From Cellulomonas fimi (GTDB taxonomy: Bacteria; Actinomycetota; Actinomycetes; Actinomycetales; Cellulomonadaceae): a stretch of DNA of 64,000 nt. Shown piece after piece: positions 1-8,226 of the stretch (the first letter of the stretch is position 1; each line of letters starts with the position of its first letter). The stretch lies in NCBI RefSeq assembly GCF_028527925.1, contig NZ_JAPESW010000014.1:29863-93862 (forward strand), written 5' to 3'. A program made the position numbers and the translations under genes. The notes beneath the pieces were generated by a model, which worked only from the letters and a program-made list of their open reading frames with translations, ran no database searches and had not been told where the DNA came from.

Positions 1-575
1 GCTGGGGACCCGCCGCGAGCGGGCTCGCGCTCACGACCGCGGCGCTCGCGTGGTCCGGGATGTCGGCCGTCCAGGGCCGGCTCGGCCAGCGCCTGAGGAG
101 CCGCGACGCCGTGCGCATCGGGACGGTCCTCGTGGTCGCCGCGACCGTCGGTGCGTGGGCGACCGCCGCGGCCGGGCTCCACCCCGCGGTGCTCGTCACG
201 ACGTGGACCCTCGCGGGCGCGGGCATGGGGCTCGCGTCGTCGCGGCTCAACGTGCTGCTCCTCGGCTACTCCGGCCCCGGGACGCAGGGACGCAACAGCT
301 CGGCGCTGTCGATCGCCGACGCGGTCGGCGCCGCGCTCGCCCTCGCGGTGAGCGGCGTGCTGTTCGCGCTCGTCTCCGGAGCGTCGGCCGCGGGCGGGCA
401 CGGCTCGGGTGGGGGAGACGACGTCGTCGGCACGGCGGGGTTCGCCGTCGCGTTCGGGCTGACCGTCGTGCTGTCGGTGCTCGCCGCGGTCGTCGCACCG
501 CGCGTCGGGGTGCCGCCGACCGAGCGGCACGACGAGCCCGCGTCGGCCGACGACGGCGCCGCCTCGCGCGCCTGA
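1..575 (+). CDS. MFS transporter, C-terminal part (truncated by window edge)
   Basis: The reading frame is already open at base 3 and ends at TGA 573-575, so only the last ~190 residues are present. They hold about four hydrophobic segments separated by short loops, including an Arg-rich cytoplasmic loop (QGRLGQRLRSRD) and a glycine-rich helix (LAGAGMGLASSRLN), followed by a polar tail ending ASRA. This is the pattern of the C-terminal half of a major facilitator. The substrate cannot be told from this part. It converges on the large minus-strand gene and shares a hairpin terminator with it. An internal ATG at base 60 is unlikely to be the true start because coding character continues upstream. 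Confidence 0.7.
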   Translation, partial: WGPAASGLALTTAALAWSGMSAVQGRLGQRLRSRDAVRIGTVLVVAATVGAWATAAAGLHPAVLVTTWTLAGAGMGLASSRLNVLLLGYSGPGTQGRNSSALSIADAVGAALALAVSGVLFALVSGASAAGGHGSGGGDDVVGTAGFAVAFGLTVVLSVLAAVVAPRVGVPPTERHDEPASADDGAASRA

Positions 576-583
576 CGACCGGG

Positions 584-613
584 CCGCGACCCCCGGACGA
601 GCGGGGGTCGCGG
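584..613. terminator. bidirectional hairpin terminator
   Basis: A G+C-rich inverted repeat (CCGCGACCCCCG, short loop, CGGGGGTCGCGG) lies between the ends of two converging genes. It can serve both strands. Confidence 0.75.
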
Positions 614-629
614 CGTCGTACCGTGCGGG

Positions 630-3600
630 TCAGGCCGTCGGGACCTCGACGTCGAGGCGGACGACGTCGCCGGACCGGGCGAAGATCCGGCCGCTCACGT
701 CGGCGTCGAGCACGCCGTCGGTCCCCTCGACGCGCGAGCCGTCGGCGAGCGACGCCTCGACCCGCAGCACCGACCCGCGCCGGTAGACGACCGGCACCTG
801 GCAGAACGTGAACGCGAGCGACCCCGCGTCGAGCGCGAGCGTCTGCTCGGCCTGCGCGACGTCGTGGAAGCGGAACGTCGTGGGGGCGGTCGTCCACTCG
901 TCGGCGCGCAGCAGCACGGGGCGCACGACGACCCGGCCGTCCTCGACCCGCAGGCCCAGCTCGCCGAGCCGCGTGAGCACCTCCTCCTTGACCTGCCCGG
1001 TCATGCCCGGCTGCCGCGCGCCGTGGCCGGCGGGCGTGTGCGAGTACGGGTCGACGGGGAACGCGCCGTAGACCTCGGGCGACTTGCAGTAGCCCAGCCC
1101 GAGCCGGACGTCCTCGTACGCGTCGGACAGGCCCTGCACGACCGCCGCGTCGGCGCCCTCGGCGACGGCCCGCTCGTGGTTCTCCTGCACCGCGAGCAGC
1201 AGCTTCGAGACCATGTGCCAGTAGATGCTGCCGAGTCCCTCGTACGCGAAGAACGACCCGGACCGGCCCGTGAACTCGGCGTGCCGGAACACCTGCTCGA
1301 ACACGTCGAGCACCGCGGCCCGTCCGTCGGCCACCTGCTGCGGGGTCACGCCGGGCACGCCCGCGGCCAGGGCGTCGAGCGCGGCGACGACGTCGCGCGC
1401 GTTGTGCAGACCGGGTGCGAACCGGTGCGTGCCGCGCACGTCGCGCAGCACGAGCGACGTGTCGCCCGCGGCGACGAGCGCGTCGAGCAGGGGCGCGCTC
1501 GCGGCCTGGGTCGGGGTGATCGTGTTGCGCGCGAGGAACGTCGGCAGCTCGCGGTCGGGGTAGAGCTGGTAGGAGTGCTGGTCCGCGCGGTACAGCGCGC
1601 TGCGGCGCAGCGCGTGCACGAGGTCGAGCGCCTCGGCGGGCGTGAGCAGCCCCGACGACAGCACGGCGACCTGGCCCTCGAGCATCTCCTGCAGGTGACC
1701 GACGCGCGCGACGCCGCCACGCAGGTCGAGCAGGTTGTAGGAGTGGAACAGCCCGTCGGGCCGGCGGTTGGCCCGCAGGCCCGCGTCGACGTACCGCTGC
1801 GCGACGTCCAGGAAGGCACGGACGTCGGCGACGTCGACCGTGCGGCGCTCGCCGCCGAACCCCGCGTACACGCGCTCGCGGTAGGCGGTGCCCGCCGCGC
1901 CGAGCGCGTCCATGACGGCACGTCGGCCCGCGTCGTCGAACCCGCCGTCGCCCGACGCGGCGTGCGCGTCGAGCGCGGCGGTCACCTCGGCGAGCAGCCC
2001 GGCGAGCTCGTCGGTGACCGTGAGGTCGCGGTCGAGCAGGTCGCGGGCGAGCGCGAGCCCCCGGCGCAGGTACGCGAGCGTGACGACGGACAGCCCCTTG
2101 CCGACGAGCGCGTTGTTGGCGTCGTTCCACTCGGGGCGCTGGGTGTTCATCCAGATGCCGCCGTCGGGCACGAGGTTGACGACCTTCGCCAGGACGAGCA
2201 GCAGCAGCTTCTCGCCGAGCGACACGCGCACGAGGTCGCCGTCGGCGCCGTGCACGAGCCGCCCGTCGGCGCCCTCGGTGCGCACGCGCTCCTGCACGCG
2301 CTCCTCGGCGGCCGTGTCGAACGTGATCGTCTCGATCGGCTCGACGACCGTCTGCGCGTACGACGCGATGCGGTACGGCACGTCGGCGTGGGTGAACAGC
2401 GCGCGGTCGACCAGCGCGTCGAGCCGTCCGGGGTGGAACCGCCGCGACGTCTCGAGCAGCTTGACCAGGTAGATGATCTGGTGGTCGCTCCAGTAGCCGA
2501 TGTTCGCCCACGGGTTCGACGGCTCGGGCACCTCCCAGTCGATGCCCGAGCGTGAGATCCGGTACGGGTTGTAGCCGTCGGCGGTGGTCGCGTCGAGGAA
2601 GACCGCGACCATCGACTCGACGTAGCCGGGGAACGACCAGGCCAGTGCCTCCCAGTTCTGGAAGATGTCGCGCCAGTTGCCCTGGAAGTCGACGCGCGTG
2701 CGGCCGCGGGCGTCGGTGAGCGCGATCTGGAACTTGTTCCACGGGCGGCTCGGGTCGCCGTGCCGGCGGCTGAACGTGAGCGGCAGGTACTCGCGCACGA
2801 GCCGCAGCAGGTCGGGGTCGCCGGTCGCGTCGGCGCGCTCCAGCAGCGCGTGGAGGTCCGTGGTCTCCGGGAGCGCGTCGAGCCAGGCGGCCCGGCGCTC
2901 GGCGGTGCGCGGCGAGCGCTGGCCGACGAACGCGCGCAGGTCCTCGGCGGCCACGCGGTAGCCGTCGACGAACACGCCGCCGCGCATGACGTTGAACAGC
3001 ACGTTCGCGGCGTGGTGCGCCGACGCGAGCTCGTCGCCGGTGACCTGCGCGGCGTCGGCGGTGCCGACGAGGTGGTCGAGGCGGTCGCGGGTCGCGGCGA
3101 CGTCGGCCTCGAGCGCGAGGGCCGCGGCGGCGTGGTCGGCGAGCGCGGTCTGGAGCCGGACGACGTCGGCGGCGCTCTGGTCGACGTCCGCGACGACGCT
3201 CCACCGGCGCGTCTCCCCGGGCGCGAGCGCGACGCCCGCGACCACGAGGTAGGCGCCCTTCTCGCCGCGCACCTCGGGCTCGGACGTCACCGGGCGCCCG
3301 GCCGCGAAGGAGCCGACCTGACGCGTCGACGTGAGGTGCGCGACCGGGTCCAGGCCGACCTGCCACGCGACGGTCGCGGCGAGCGACTCGCTCGGGTCGC
3401 TCTTGTCGGTGAGCGTCGAGTTCAGGTAGACGAGCCCGAGGCCCGTCGCGGGGTCGACCTCGGTCCGCTTGTAGGCGTCGAGCAGGCTGCTGAACTCGGA
3501 CTGCGTCTGCACGGTCACGCCCGCCGGCAGCAGGTCGACGAACCCGTCGAGCACCTGCGCGCGCACGGGTGCGCCGCCGACCGCGGTGAGCGCGACCTCA

Positions 3601-4079
3601 CGCACGACGCCGTACCGCGCGCTCGTGCGCCACGTGACGCGCGCCCGCAGGCCGACGTCGGGGCGGGTCTCCTCGAACACGAGCGTCGTGCCGAGGTAGT
3701 CCTTGTACAGGTGGCGCTCGACGGCCGGGTCGTCGGGGCGGCGCTCGGCGAACGGCTGCCACGACCGCGTCCCGTCGGGCGTCTCGACGCGCAGCAGCGT
3801 GAGCCCGCCGGTGCGCCCGGCCCCCGCGGCGACCTTGTCGTCCGTGGAGTACGCGAACAGCGCGCGGTCGGCGTGCTCGCGCCCGGCGGTGACGCCGCCC
3901 GTGCTCGACACGAACAGCCACAGGTCGCTGGCCCCGACGAGGGTCATGAAGAACGGCGGGAGGTCGGAGTACGACGCGATCCGGTAGAACCGCCGCCCGT
4001 CGAGGTCCACGGGTCCGCTCGTGACGAGCGCGTCACCGGGCTCGTCGGTGCGTGCGGGCGTGAGGGTCTGCGACGCCAT
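630..4079 (-). CDS. very large putative carbohydrate-active enzyme (GH94-like fold?), function unknown
   Basis: A 1,149-residue cytoplasmic protein with no signal peptide or membrane segment; ATG at 4079. The N-terminal ~300 residues look like a beta-sandwich (repeated short beta-rich segments, many VxLxA runs). The rest is helical with aromatic-rich motifs: NPWANIGYWSDHQ (about residues 520-532), RPEWNDANNALVG (about 645-658) and DQHSYQLYPDRELP (about 835). The order beta-sandwich then helical barrel, plus a W-N-D motif, recalls GH94 phosphorylases and related (alpha/alpha)6 glycosidases, but the canonical DWND signature is not evident. I infer a sugar-active enzyme and cannot name the reaction. 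Sugar control is supported by a CelR-like operator and a second palindrome just upstream. No transporter or other glycosidase lies beside it. Confidence 0.5.
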   Translation of the reverse strand: MASQTLTPARTDEPGDALVTSGPVDLDGRRFYRIASYSDLPPFFMTLVGASDLWLFVSSTGGVTAGREHADRALFAYSTDDKVAAGAGRTGGLTLLRVETPDGTRSWQPFAERRPDDPAVERHLYKDYLGTTLVFEETRPDVGLRARVTWRTSARYGVVREVALTAVGGAPVRAQVLDGFVDLLPAGVTVQTQSEFSSLLDAYKRTEVDPATGLGLVYLNSTLTDKSDPSESLAATVAWQVGLDPVAHLTSTRQVGSFAAGRPVTSEPEVRGEKGAYLVVAGVALAPGETRRWSVVADVDQSAADVVRLQTALADHAAAALALEADVAATRDRLDHLVGTADAAQVTGDELASAHHAANVLFNVMRGGVFVDGYRVAAEDLRAFVGQRSPRTAERRAAWLDALPETTDLHALLERADATGDPDLLRLVREYLPLTFSRRHGDPSRPWNKFQIALTDARGRTRVDFQGNWRDIFQNWEALAWSFPGYVESMVAVFLDATTADGYNPYRISRSGIDWEVPEPSNPWANIGYWSDHQIIYLVKLLETSRRFHPGRLDALVDRALFTHADVPYRIASYAQTVVEPIETITFDTAAEERVQERVRTEGADGRLVHGADGDLVRVSLGEKLLLLVLAKVVNLVPDGGIWMNTQRPEWNDANNALVGKGLSVVTLAYLRRGLALARDLLDRDLTVTDELAGLLAEVTAALDAHAASGDGGFDDAGRRAVMDALGAAGTAYRERVYAGFGGERRTVDVADVRAFLDVAQRYVDAGLRANRRPDGLFHSYNLLDLRGGVARVGHLQEMLEGQVAVLSSGLLTPAEALDLVHALRRSALYRADQHSYQLYPDRELPTFLARNTITPTQAASAPLLDALVAAGDTSLVLRDVRGTHRFAPGLHNARDVVAALDALAAGVPGVTPQQVADGRAAVLDVFEQVFRHAEFTGRSGSFFAYEGLGSIYWHMVSKLLLAVQENHERAVAEGADAAVVQGLSDAYEDVRLGLGYCKSPEVYGAFPVDPYSHTPAGHGARQPGMTGQVKEEVLTRLGELGLRVEDGRVVVRPVLLRADEWTTAPTTFRFHDVAQAEQTLALDAGSLAFTFCQVPVVYRRGSVLRVEASLADGSRVEGTDGVLDADVSGRIFARSGDVVRLDVEVPTA

Positions 4080-4151
4080 GTCCTGATCGTCCTTCGGGCC
4101 GGGGCGCGGGTCGACCGGTCGGGGACCGGGCGGGCCGCGTCGGTGCGGCCG

Positions 4152-4165
4152 TGGAAGCGCTCCCC
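4152..4165. promoter_or_regulatory. CelR-like operator
   Basis: TGGAAGCGCTCCCC matches 12 of 14 bases of the CelR (LacI family) operator TGGGAGCGCTCCCA known from cellulolytic actinobacteria. It lies 73 bp before the large minus-strand gene, where a -10 box would fall if the TTGACA at 4183-4178 is its -35. Binding would then block transcription until cellobiose or a related sugar releases the repressor (inference). Confidence 0.6.
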
Positions 4166-4170
4166 TACAG

Positions 4171-4183
4171 TGACACGTGTCAA
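4171..4183 (-). promoter_or_regulatory. perfect 12-bp palindrome overlapping a -35 TTGACA
   Basis: TGACACGTGTCA (4171-4182) is a perfect palindrome. On the minus strand its edge forms TTGACA (4183-4178), a consensus -35 element pointing at the large enzyme gene. A second regulator binding here, next to the CelR-like site, would give dual control. The regulator is unknown. Confidence 0.5.
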
Positions 4184-4320
4184 CGCGGAAGGCAACGGCC
4201 CTTCGGCCCGGTCCGCGTGCGTCGTCGCAGGTCCGTCACCCGAACGCGCCCGCCCGGCACTCCCGCTCCGCTAGCCTGCGTCCGCCGAGGCGCGGGGCCT
4301 GCGGCACCGGAGGAGGGGTC

Positions 4321-4734
4321 GTGCTCCGCTACCTGCCGTTCGTCGTCGAGATCGGCCTGCTCGTCTACTGCCTGATCGACTGCATCCAGTCCGACGAGGG
4401 CCGCATCCGGAACCTGTCGCGGACCGGCTGGCTCATCCTCATCGTGATCCTGCCGATCGCGGGCGGCGTCGCGTGGCTCGTCGCCGGCCGCCCCAAGGAC
4501 GACCGCCGCCGCCAGGTCCCGTGGCCGTCCACCGGCACCGCGGGCTTCCCCGAGTACGAGCGGCCCCGCCGCGCGCCCGACGACGACCCCGAGTTCCTCG
4601 ACCGGCTGCGCAGCGACCGCGAGTCGGACCGCAAGCACGAGCAGATGCTCCGCGACTGGGAGGCGCAGCTGCGCGACCGCGAGCAGCGGCTCGGCGAGCC
4701 CGAGGGCGGCGCGAGCGGCACGTCCGGCGCGTGA
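4321..4734 (+). CDS. small membrane protein with PLDc_N-type domain
   Basis: A 137-residue protein. The GTG at 4321 is chosen because GGAGGAGG stands just before it; the frame extends further upstream but that part is Arg/Pro-rich and noncoding in character. Two hydrophobic segments (about residues 4-20 and 36-56) enclose a short loop with DCIQSDEGRIRNL, followed by AWLVAGRPKDD. This is the PLDc_N (cardiolipin synthase N-terminal) arrangement found in stand-alone actinobacterial membrane proteins. The C-terminal half is a highly charged, probably coiled segment (DRESDRKHEQMLRDWEAQL). No catalytic phospholipase domain is present, so its role is unknown. A TAGCCT -10 box at 4272-4277 may serve it. 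Confidence 0.65.
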   Translation: MLRYLPFVVEIGLLVYCLIDCIQSDEGRIRNLSRTGWLILIVILPIAGGVAWLVAGRPKDDRRRQVPWPSTGTAGFPEYERPRRAPDDDPEFLDRLRSDRESDRKHEQMLRDWEAQLRDREQRLGEPEGGASGTSGA

Positions 4735-4796
4735 CGCGCGGGTGACTCGCCCGTGGTGCGCGGGCACCGCCGCGTGCGGACGGTAGGGTCGCTCGC

Positions 4797-5144
4797 ATGC
4801 TCGTGCTCAGCAGACGCGTCGGTGAGCGTCTCGTCATCGGGGACGACATCGTCGTCACCGTGATCGAGGTGCGCAGCGACGGCGTGCGCCTGGGCATCGA
4901 CGCCCCCCGCGACGTCCGCGTGCACCGCGCCGAGGTCCTCGAGGCCCTCACCGCGGCCAACGCCGACGCCGCGACGGCCGACGACAGCACCGCCGCGGCG
5001 CTGCGCCGGCTCCAGCCGCCCGCCACGGGCACCGCCGGTCGCGGCAGTGCGCCCGCCGCGCAGGCCCCCGCCACGCCGCCGGGCGAGCCCGGCACCGGCA
5101 CGACCCCCGCCGATCCCTCAGCAGGGACCTCGACCGGCCGATGA
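4797..5144 (+). CDS. csrA: carbon storage regulator CsrA with long C-terminal tail
   Basis: CsrA binds GGA motifs in mRNA leaders and controls translation, commonly of flagellar genes. The first ~50 residues are a clear CsrA core: MLVLSRRVGERLVIGDDI, then VRLGIDAPRDVRVHRAEV with the RNA-contacting VHRAEV segment. Core CsrA is about 60-75 residues, but this protein is 115. The extra ~60 residues are low-complexity Ala/Pro/Thr/Gly and probably disordered. There is no clear ribosome site; a TAGGGT -10 box lies 7 bases before the ATG, suggesting a leaderless transcript. It directly precedes cheA, and its last codons overlap a FliA-like promoter for the chemotaxis operon. Confidence 0.9.
   Translation: MLVLSRRVGERLVIGDDIVVTVIEVRSDGVRLGIDAPRDVRVHRAEVLEALTAANADAATADDSTAAALRRLQPPATGTAGRGSAPAAQAPATPPGEPGTGTTPADPSAGTSTGR
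5117..5142 (+). promoter_or_regulatory. FliA/sigma-28-type promoter for cheA
   Basis: CTCA (5117-5120), a 16-base spacer, then GCCGAT (5137-5142). This matches the CTCA-N15/17-GCCGAT(AA) motility promoter type described in actinobacteria. The -10 part overlaps the end of csrA and lies about 50 bp before the cheA start. Confidence 0.6.
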
Positions 5145-5192
5145 GGTTGGGCGCCGGGCCGGCGCCGATCGCCCCCCGGTGGGGAGGCACGC

Positions 5193-7715
5193 GTGGAGGA
5201 CATCGACGAGATCGTCCGCGAGTTCCTGGTCGAGAGCTACGAGAACCTCGACCAGCTGGACCGGGACCTCGTGGAGCTCGAGGAGAACCCGGGGGACCGG
5301 CCGCTGCTGAGCAGCGTCTTCCGGACGATCCACACCATCAAGGGGACCAGCGGCTTCCTCGCGTTCTCCCGGCTCGAGCGCGTCACGCACGCGGGCGAGA
5401 ACCTGCTCGTCGAGCTGCGCGACGGTCGCCGGCAGATGGACCAGGTGACGACCGACGTGCTGCTGCGCACGGTCGACACCGTCCGCCTGCTGCTCGACGC
5501 GATCGAGCGCACCGGCGGCGAGGGAGACGTCGACGTCGACGTGGTCGTCGAGGCGATCGTCGCTGTCCAGGAGGGGCGCACGGCCGCCGCGCCCGCCGCC
5601 GCGGCCGCGCCCGCCGCCGCCGAGCCGGCCGCGGAGGCCTCGCCCGCCGAGGCGGTCGCGCGGGCGGTCGAGACCGCGACCGACGTGCCCCACCCGCGCG
5701 AGGCCCCCTCCGACGAGACCGCGGCGCAGGTCGCCGCGACCGTCGCCGCACCGACCGCCGGTGCCGTCGCGACCCCGGACAAGGCCCCGACGATCAAGCA
5801 GATCGCCAAGCGCGTCCCGACGACCCCCGCGGCACCCCCGGCGGACGGCCCCGGTGCAGGCGACGTGACGCCGGTGCTGCCGACGCCGCACGTCGACCCC
5901 GCCGCGCAGCGCGCCGCGGACGAGGCCCTCGAGGCGGCCGCCGTGCAGGCGCTCGCGACCGCGGCGCTCGCGGACCTGTCGAGCGGGCACGAGTACACCC
6001 CGACGATGGCCCCCGCGGCGGCGCCGCTCGAGGAGGTCGGCACGCTGCGCGGCGCGAGCGAGTCGTCGGTGCGCATCGACGTCGAGCTGCTGGACCGGCT
6101 CATGCGGCAGGTCGGCGAGCTCGTGCTGGTCCGCAACCGGCTCACGCGCCTCGCGGCCGAGTCGCAGGACGTCGACCTCACGCGGTCGGCGCAGCAGCTC
6201 AACCTCATCGCGTCCGAGCTGCAGGACGGCGTCATGCGCACGCGCATGCAGCCCATCGAGAACGTCTGGGCGAAGATGCCGCGCGTCGTGCGCGACCTCG
6301 CCGCGACGTGCGGGCGCGAGGTGCGCCTCGAGCTCGTGGGCGGAGAGACCGAGCTGGACCGCAGCCTGCTCGAGGCGGTCAAGGACCCGCTGACGCACCT
6401 GGTGCGCAACGCGGTCGACCACGGCATCGAGCCGCCGGCCGAGCGCGTCGCCGCGGGCAAGCCGTCGCACGGCACGCTCGAGCTGCGGGCGTTCCACGCG
6501 GGCGGCCAGGTGGTCGTCGAGGTCCGCGACGACGGGCGCGGGATCGACCCGCAGAAGGTCGCCGAGTCGGCGGTCCGCAAGGGGCTGCGCACGCCCGAGC
6601 AGGTCGCCTCGCTCGGGCAGGCCGAGATGCTGGGGCTGCTGTTCCTACCCGGCTTCTCGACGGCCGCCGCGGTCACCAACGTGTCCGGCCGCGGCGTCGG
6701 CATGGACGTCGTGCGCACGCGCATCGAGGCGGTCGGCGGGACGGTCGACGTCGAGTCCACCGTCGGTGTCGGCACGTCGTGGCGCCTGCGCATCCCGCTG
6801 ACGCTCGCGATCATGCCGTCGCTGTCGGTCGAGTGCGACGGTGACGTCTACGCGGTGCCCCAGGTCCACGTCCTCGAGCTCGTCGCGCTCGACGAGCGCG
6901 CCGAGCAGGCCGTCGAGCACGTGCACGACGCGCCCGTCTACCGGCTGCGCGGCGAGCTGCTGCCGCTCGTGCCGCTGCGCGAGGTGCTCGGCCTGTCCGA
7001 CGGTGAGCCCGCCGGGTCGCGGCCCGGCGTCATCGTCGTGGTGCAGGCGGACGACAACCGCTTCGGCCTGCTGGTCGACCGTGTGCTCGCGACCGAGGAG
7101 ATCGTCGTGACGCCGCTCGCGGCGCAGCTCAAGTCCGTGAGCACCTACGCGGGCACGACGGTCCTCGGCGACGGGCGGGTCGCGCTCATCCTCGACATGC
7201 AGTCGATCGCCCGCGAGGCCATGCCGCGCGAGCACGAGCACGCGTCGGTCGGCCACGCGTCGACGGTCGTCGAGGAGACGCACGAGACCGAGCAGCTGCT
7301 CGTCGCGCGTATCGGCGAGGGCCGCCTGGTCGCGATGCCGCTCGCGGGCGTCGCGCGCCTCGAGCACGTGCGGTCGGAGGAGGTCGAGACGGTCGGCGAC
7401 CGGGAGGTCGTGCAGTACCGCGGCTCGATCCTGCCGCTCGCGCGCGTCGACAGCCTGGTCGGCGCGACGCCCGAGGACCGCGACGAGCTGCTGCTCGTCG
7501 TCTACGAGCGCGGGTCGCGCAGCGCCGCGCTGGTCGTCGAGGACATCGTCGACATCGTCGAGGACCACGCCGAGCACTCCGACATCGACGCGGCGGGCCT
7601 CGTCGGCTCGACCGTCGTGCACGGTCGCGTCACCGAGCTGCTCGACCTGCGCGCCGCGCTGCTCGCCGCCGACCACGACTTCGAGTCCGACGAGCTGCTG
7701 GAGGGGGCGGCGTGA
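5193..7715 (+). CDS. cheA: chemotaxis histidine kinase CheA with two CheW-like domains
   Basis: CheA autophosphorylates on histidine in response to receptor state and passes phosphate to CheY and CheB. The 840-residue protein has an Hpt domain with phospho-acceptor His47 (RTIHTIKGTSGF), a long Ala/Pro linker (about 125-280) where a P2 docking domain would normally sit, a dimerisation helix pair (about 285-345) and a HATPase domain (LVRNAVDHGIE N-box; DDGRGID G1 box). It ends with two successive CheW-like modules (about 540-675 and 695-835) instead of the usual one. GTG start with GGGGAGG six bases upstream. The stop overlaps cheW by 4 bp. The second CheW module could bind an extra receptor or CheW in the array (inference). 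Confidence 0.93.
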   Translation: MEDIDEIVREFLVESYENLDQLDRDLVELEENPGDRPLLSSVFRTIHTIKGTSGFLAFSRLERVTHAGENLLVELRDGRRQMDQVTTDVLLRTVDTVRLLLDAIERTGGEGDVDVDVVVEAIVAVQEGRTAAAPAAAAAPAAAEPAAEASPAEAVARAVETATDVPHPREAPSDETAAQVAATVAAPTAGAVATPDKAPTIKQIAKRVPTTPAAPPADGPGAGDVTPVLPTPHVDPAAQRAADEALEAAAVQALATAALADLSSGHEYTPTMAPAAAPLEEVGTLRGASESSVRIDVELLDRLMRQVGELVLVRNRLTRLAAESQDVDLTRSAQQLNLIASELQDGVMRTRMQPIENVWAKMPRVVRDLAATCGREVRLELVGGETELDRSLLEAVKDPLTHLVRNAVDHGIEPPAERVAAGKPSHGTLELRAFHAGGQVVVEVRDDGRGIDPQKVAESAVRKGLRTPEQVASLGQAEMLGLLFLPGFSTAAAVTNVSGRGVGMDVVRTRIEAVGGTVDVESTVGVGTSWRLRIPLTLAIMPSLSVECDGDVYAVPQVHVLELVALDERAEQAVEHVHDAPVYRLRGELLPLVPLREVLGLSDGEPAGSRPGVIVVVQADDNRFGLLVDRVLATEEIVVTPLAAQLKSVSTYAGTTVLGDGRVALILDMQSIAREAMPREHEHASVGHASTVVEETHETEQLLVARIGEGRLVAMPLAGVARLEHVRSEEVETVGDREVVQYRGSILPLARVDSLVGATPEDRDELLLVVYERGSRSAALVVEDIVDIVEDHAEHSDIDAAGLVGSTVVHGRVTELLDLRAALLAADHDFESDELLEGAA

Positions 7716-8131
7716 ACCGCTACGTCACGTTCACGATCGGCGACGACCTGTACGGCGTCGACGTGCTGCGCGTCCAGGAGGCGCTGCGCGCGCACGCCCG
7801 CACGCGGGTCCCGCTCGCGCCGCCCGGCATCGCCGGCGTCGTCAACCTGCGCGGTCAGGTCGTGGTCACGGTCGACCTGCGGCCGCGGCTCGGCCTGCCG
7901 GCGCTCGCGCAGGACGCCGAGCCGATGATGGTCGTCGTCCAGGTCGACGGCGAGCCCGTCAGCCTGCTCGTCGACGAGATCGGCGACGTCCTCGACGTCC
8001 CGGTCGACGACGTCGGCGCACCCCCGGAGACGCTCGACCCCGACCTGCGGCCCCTCATCCGGTCCGCGTGCACGCTCGAGGACCGGCTGCTGCTCGTCCT
8101 CGACGTCGACGAGGCCGCCTCCGCGGCCTGA
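7712..8131 (+). CDS. cheW: chemotaxis coupling protein CheW
   Basis: CheW is the SH3-like adaptor that joins receptors to CheA at the membrane array. The 139-residue protein is a single CheW domain: RYVTFTIGDDLYGVDVLRVQEAL at the start, GVVNLRGQVVVTVDLRPRLGL in the middle and EPVSLLVDEIGDVLDV after it. It starts at a GTG overlapping the cheA stop (GTGA), so it is translationally coupled. The normal CheW length and domain order support the call. Confidence 0.92.
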   Translation: MNRYVTFTIGDDLYGVDVLRVQEALRAHARTRVPLAPPGIAGVVNLRGQVVVTVDLRPRLGLPALAQDAEPMMVVVQVDGEPVSLLVDEIGDVLDVPVDDVGAPPETLDPDLRPLIRSACTLEDRLLLVLDVDEAASAA

Positions 8132-8159
8132 GCCGTGCGGGGGGATGTCGCCCCGACCT

Positions 8160-8185
8160 CTCACAGCACCGCCGCTGCGGCCGAT
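8160..8185 (+). promoter_or_regulatory. FliA/sigma-28-type promoter for the receptor gene
   Basis: CTCA (8160-8163), a 16-base spacer, then GCCGAT (8180-8185). The same motif and spacing occur before cheA. It lies in the 95-bp gap between cheW and mcp, so the receptor and downstream genes can be transcribed separately. Confidence 0.55.
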
Positions 8186-8226
8186 CTTGACGGACGACGG
8201 CGACGACGCCCTGACAAGGAGCACCG

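Noticed and set aside
247..3366. Long open frame on the minus strand (over 1,000 codons) in another phase of the large enzyme gene
   Set aside because: Arg/Ala/Pro-rich translation without domains; a side effect of very high G+C. The real gene is 630-4079.
2760..4274. Long plus-strand open frame opposite the large enzyme gene
   Set aside because: Antisense shadow with no start signal and low-complexity translation.
5164..5169. A further GCCGAT just before cheA
   Set aside because: The bases 15-17 positions upstream do not fit CTCA; the motif at 5117-5142 does.
5590..5650. GCC/CGC triplet runs in the CheA linker as a repeat array
   Set aside because: In-frame Ala/Pro low-complexity coding sequence, not an independent repeat.
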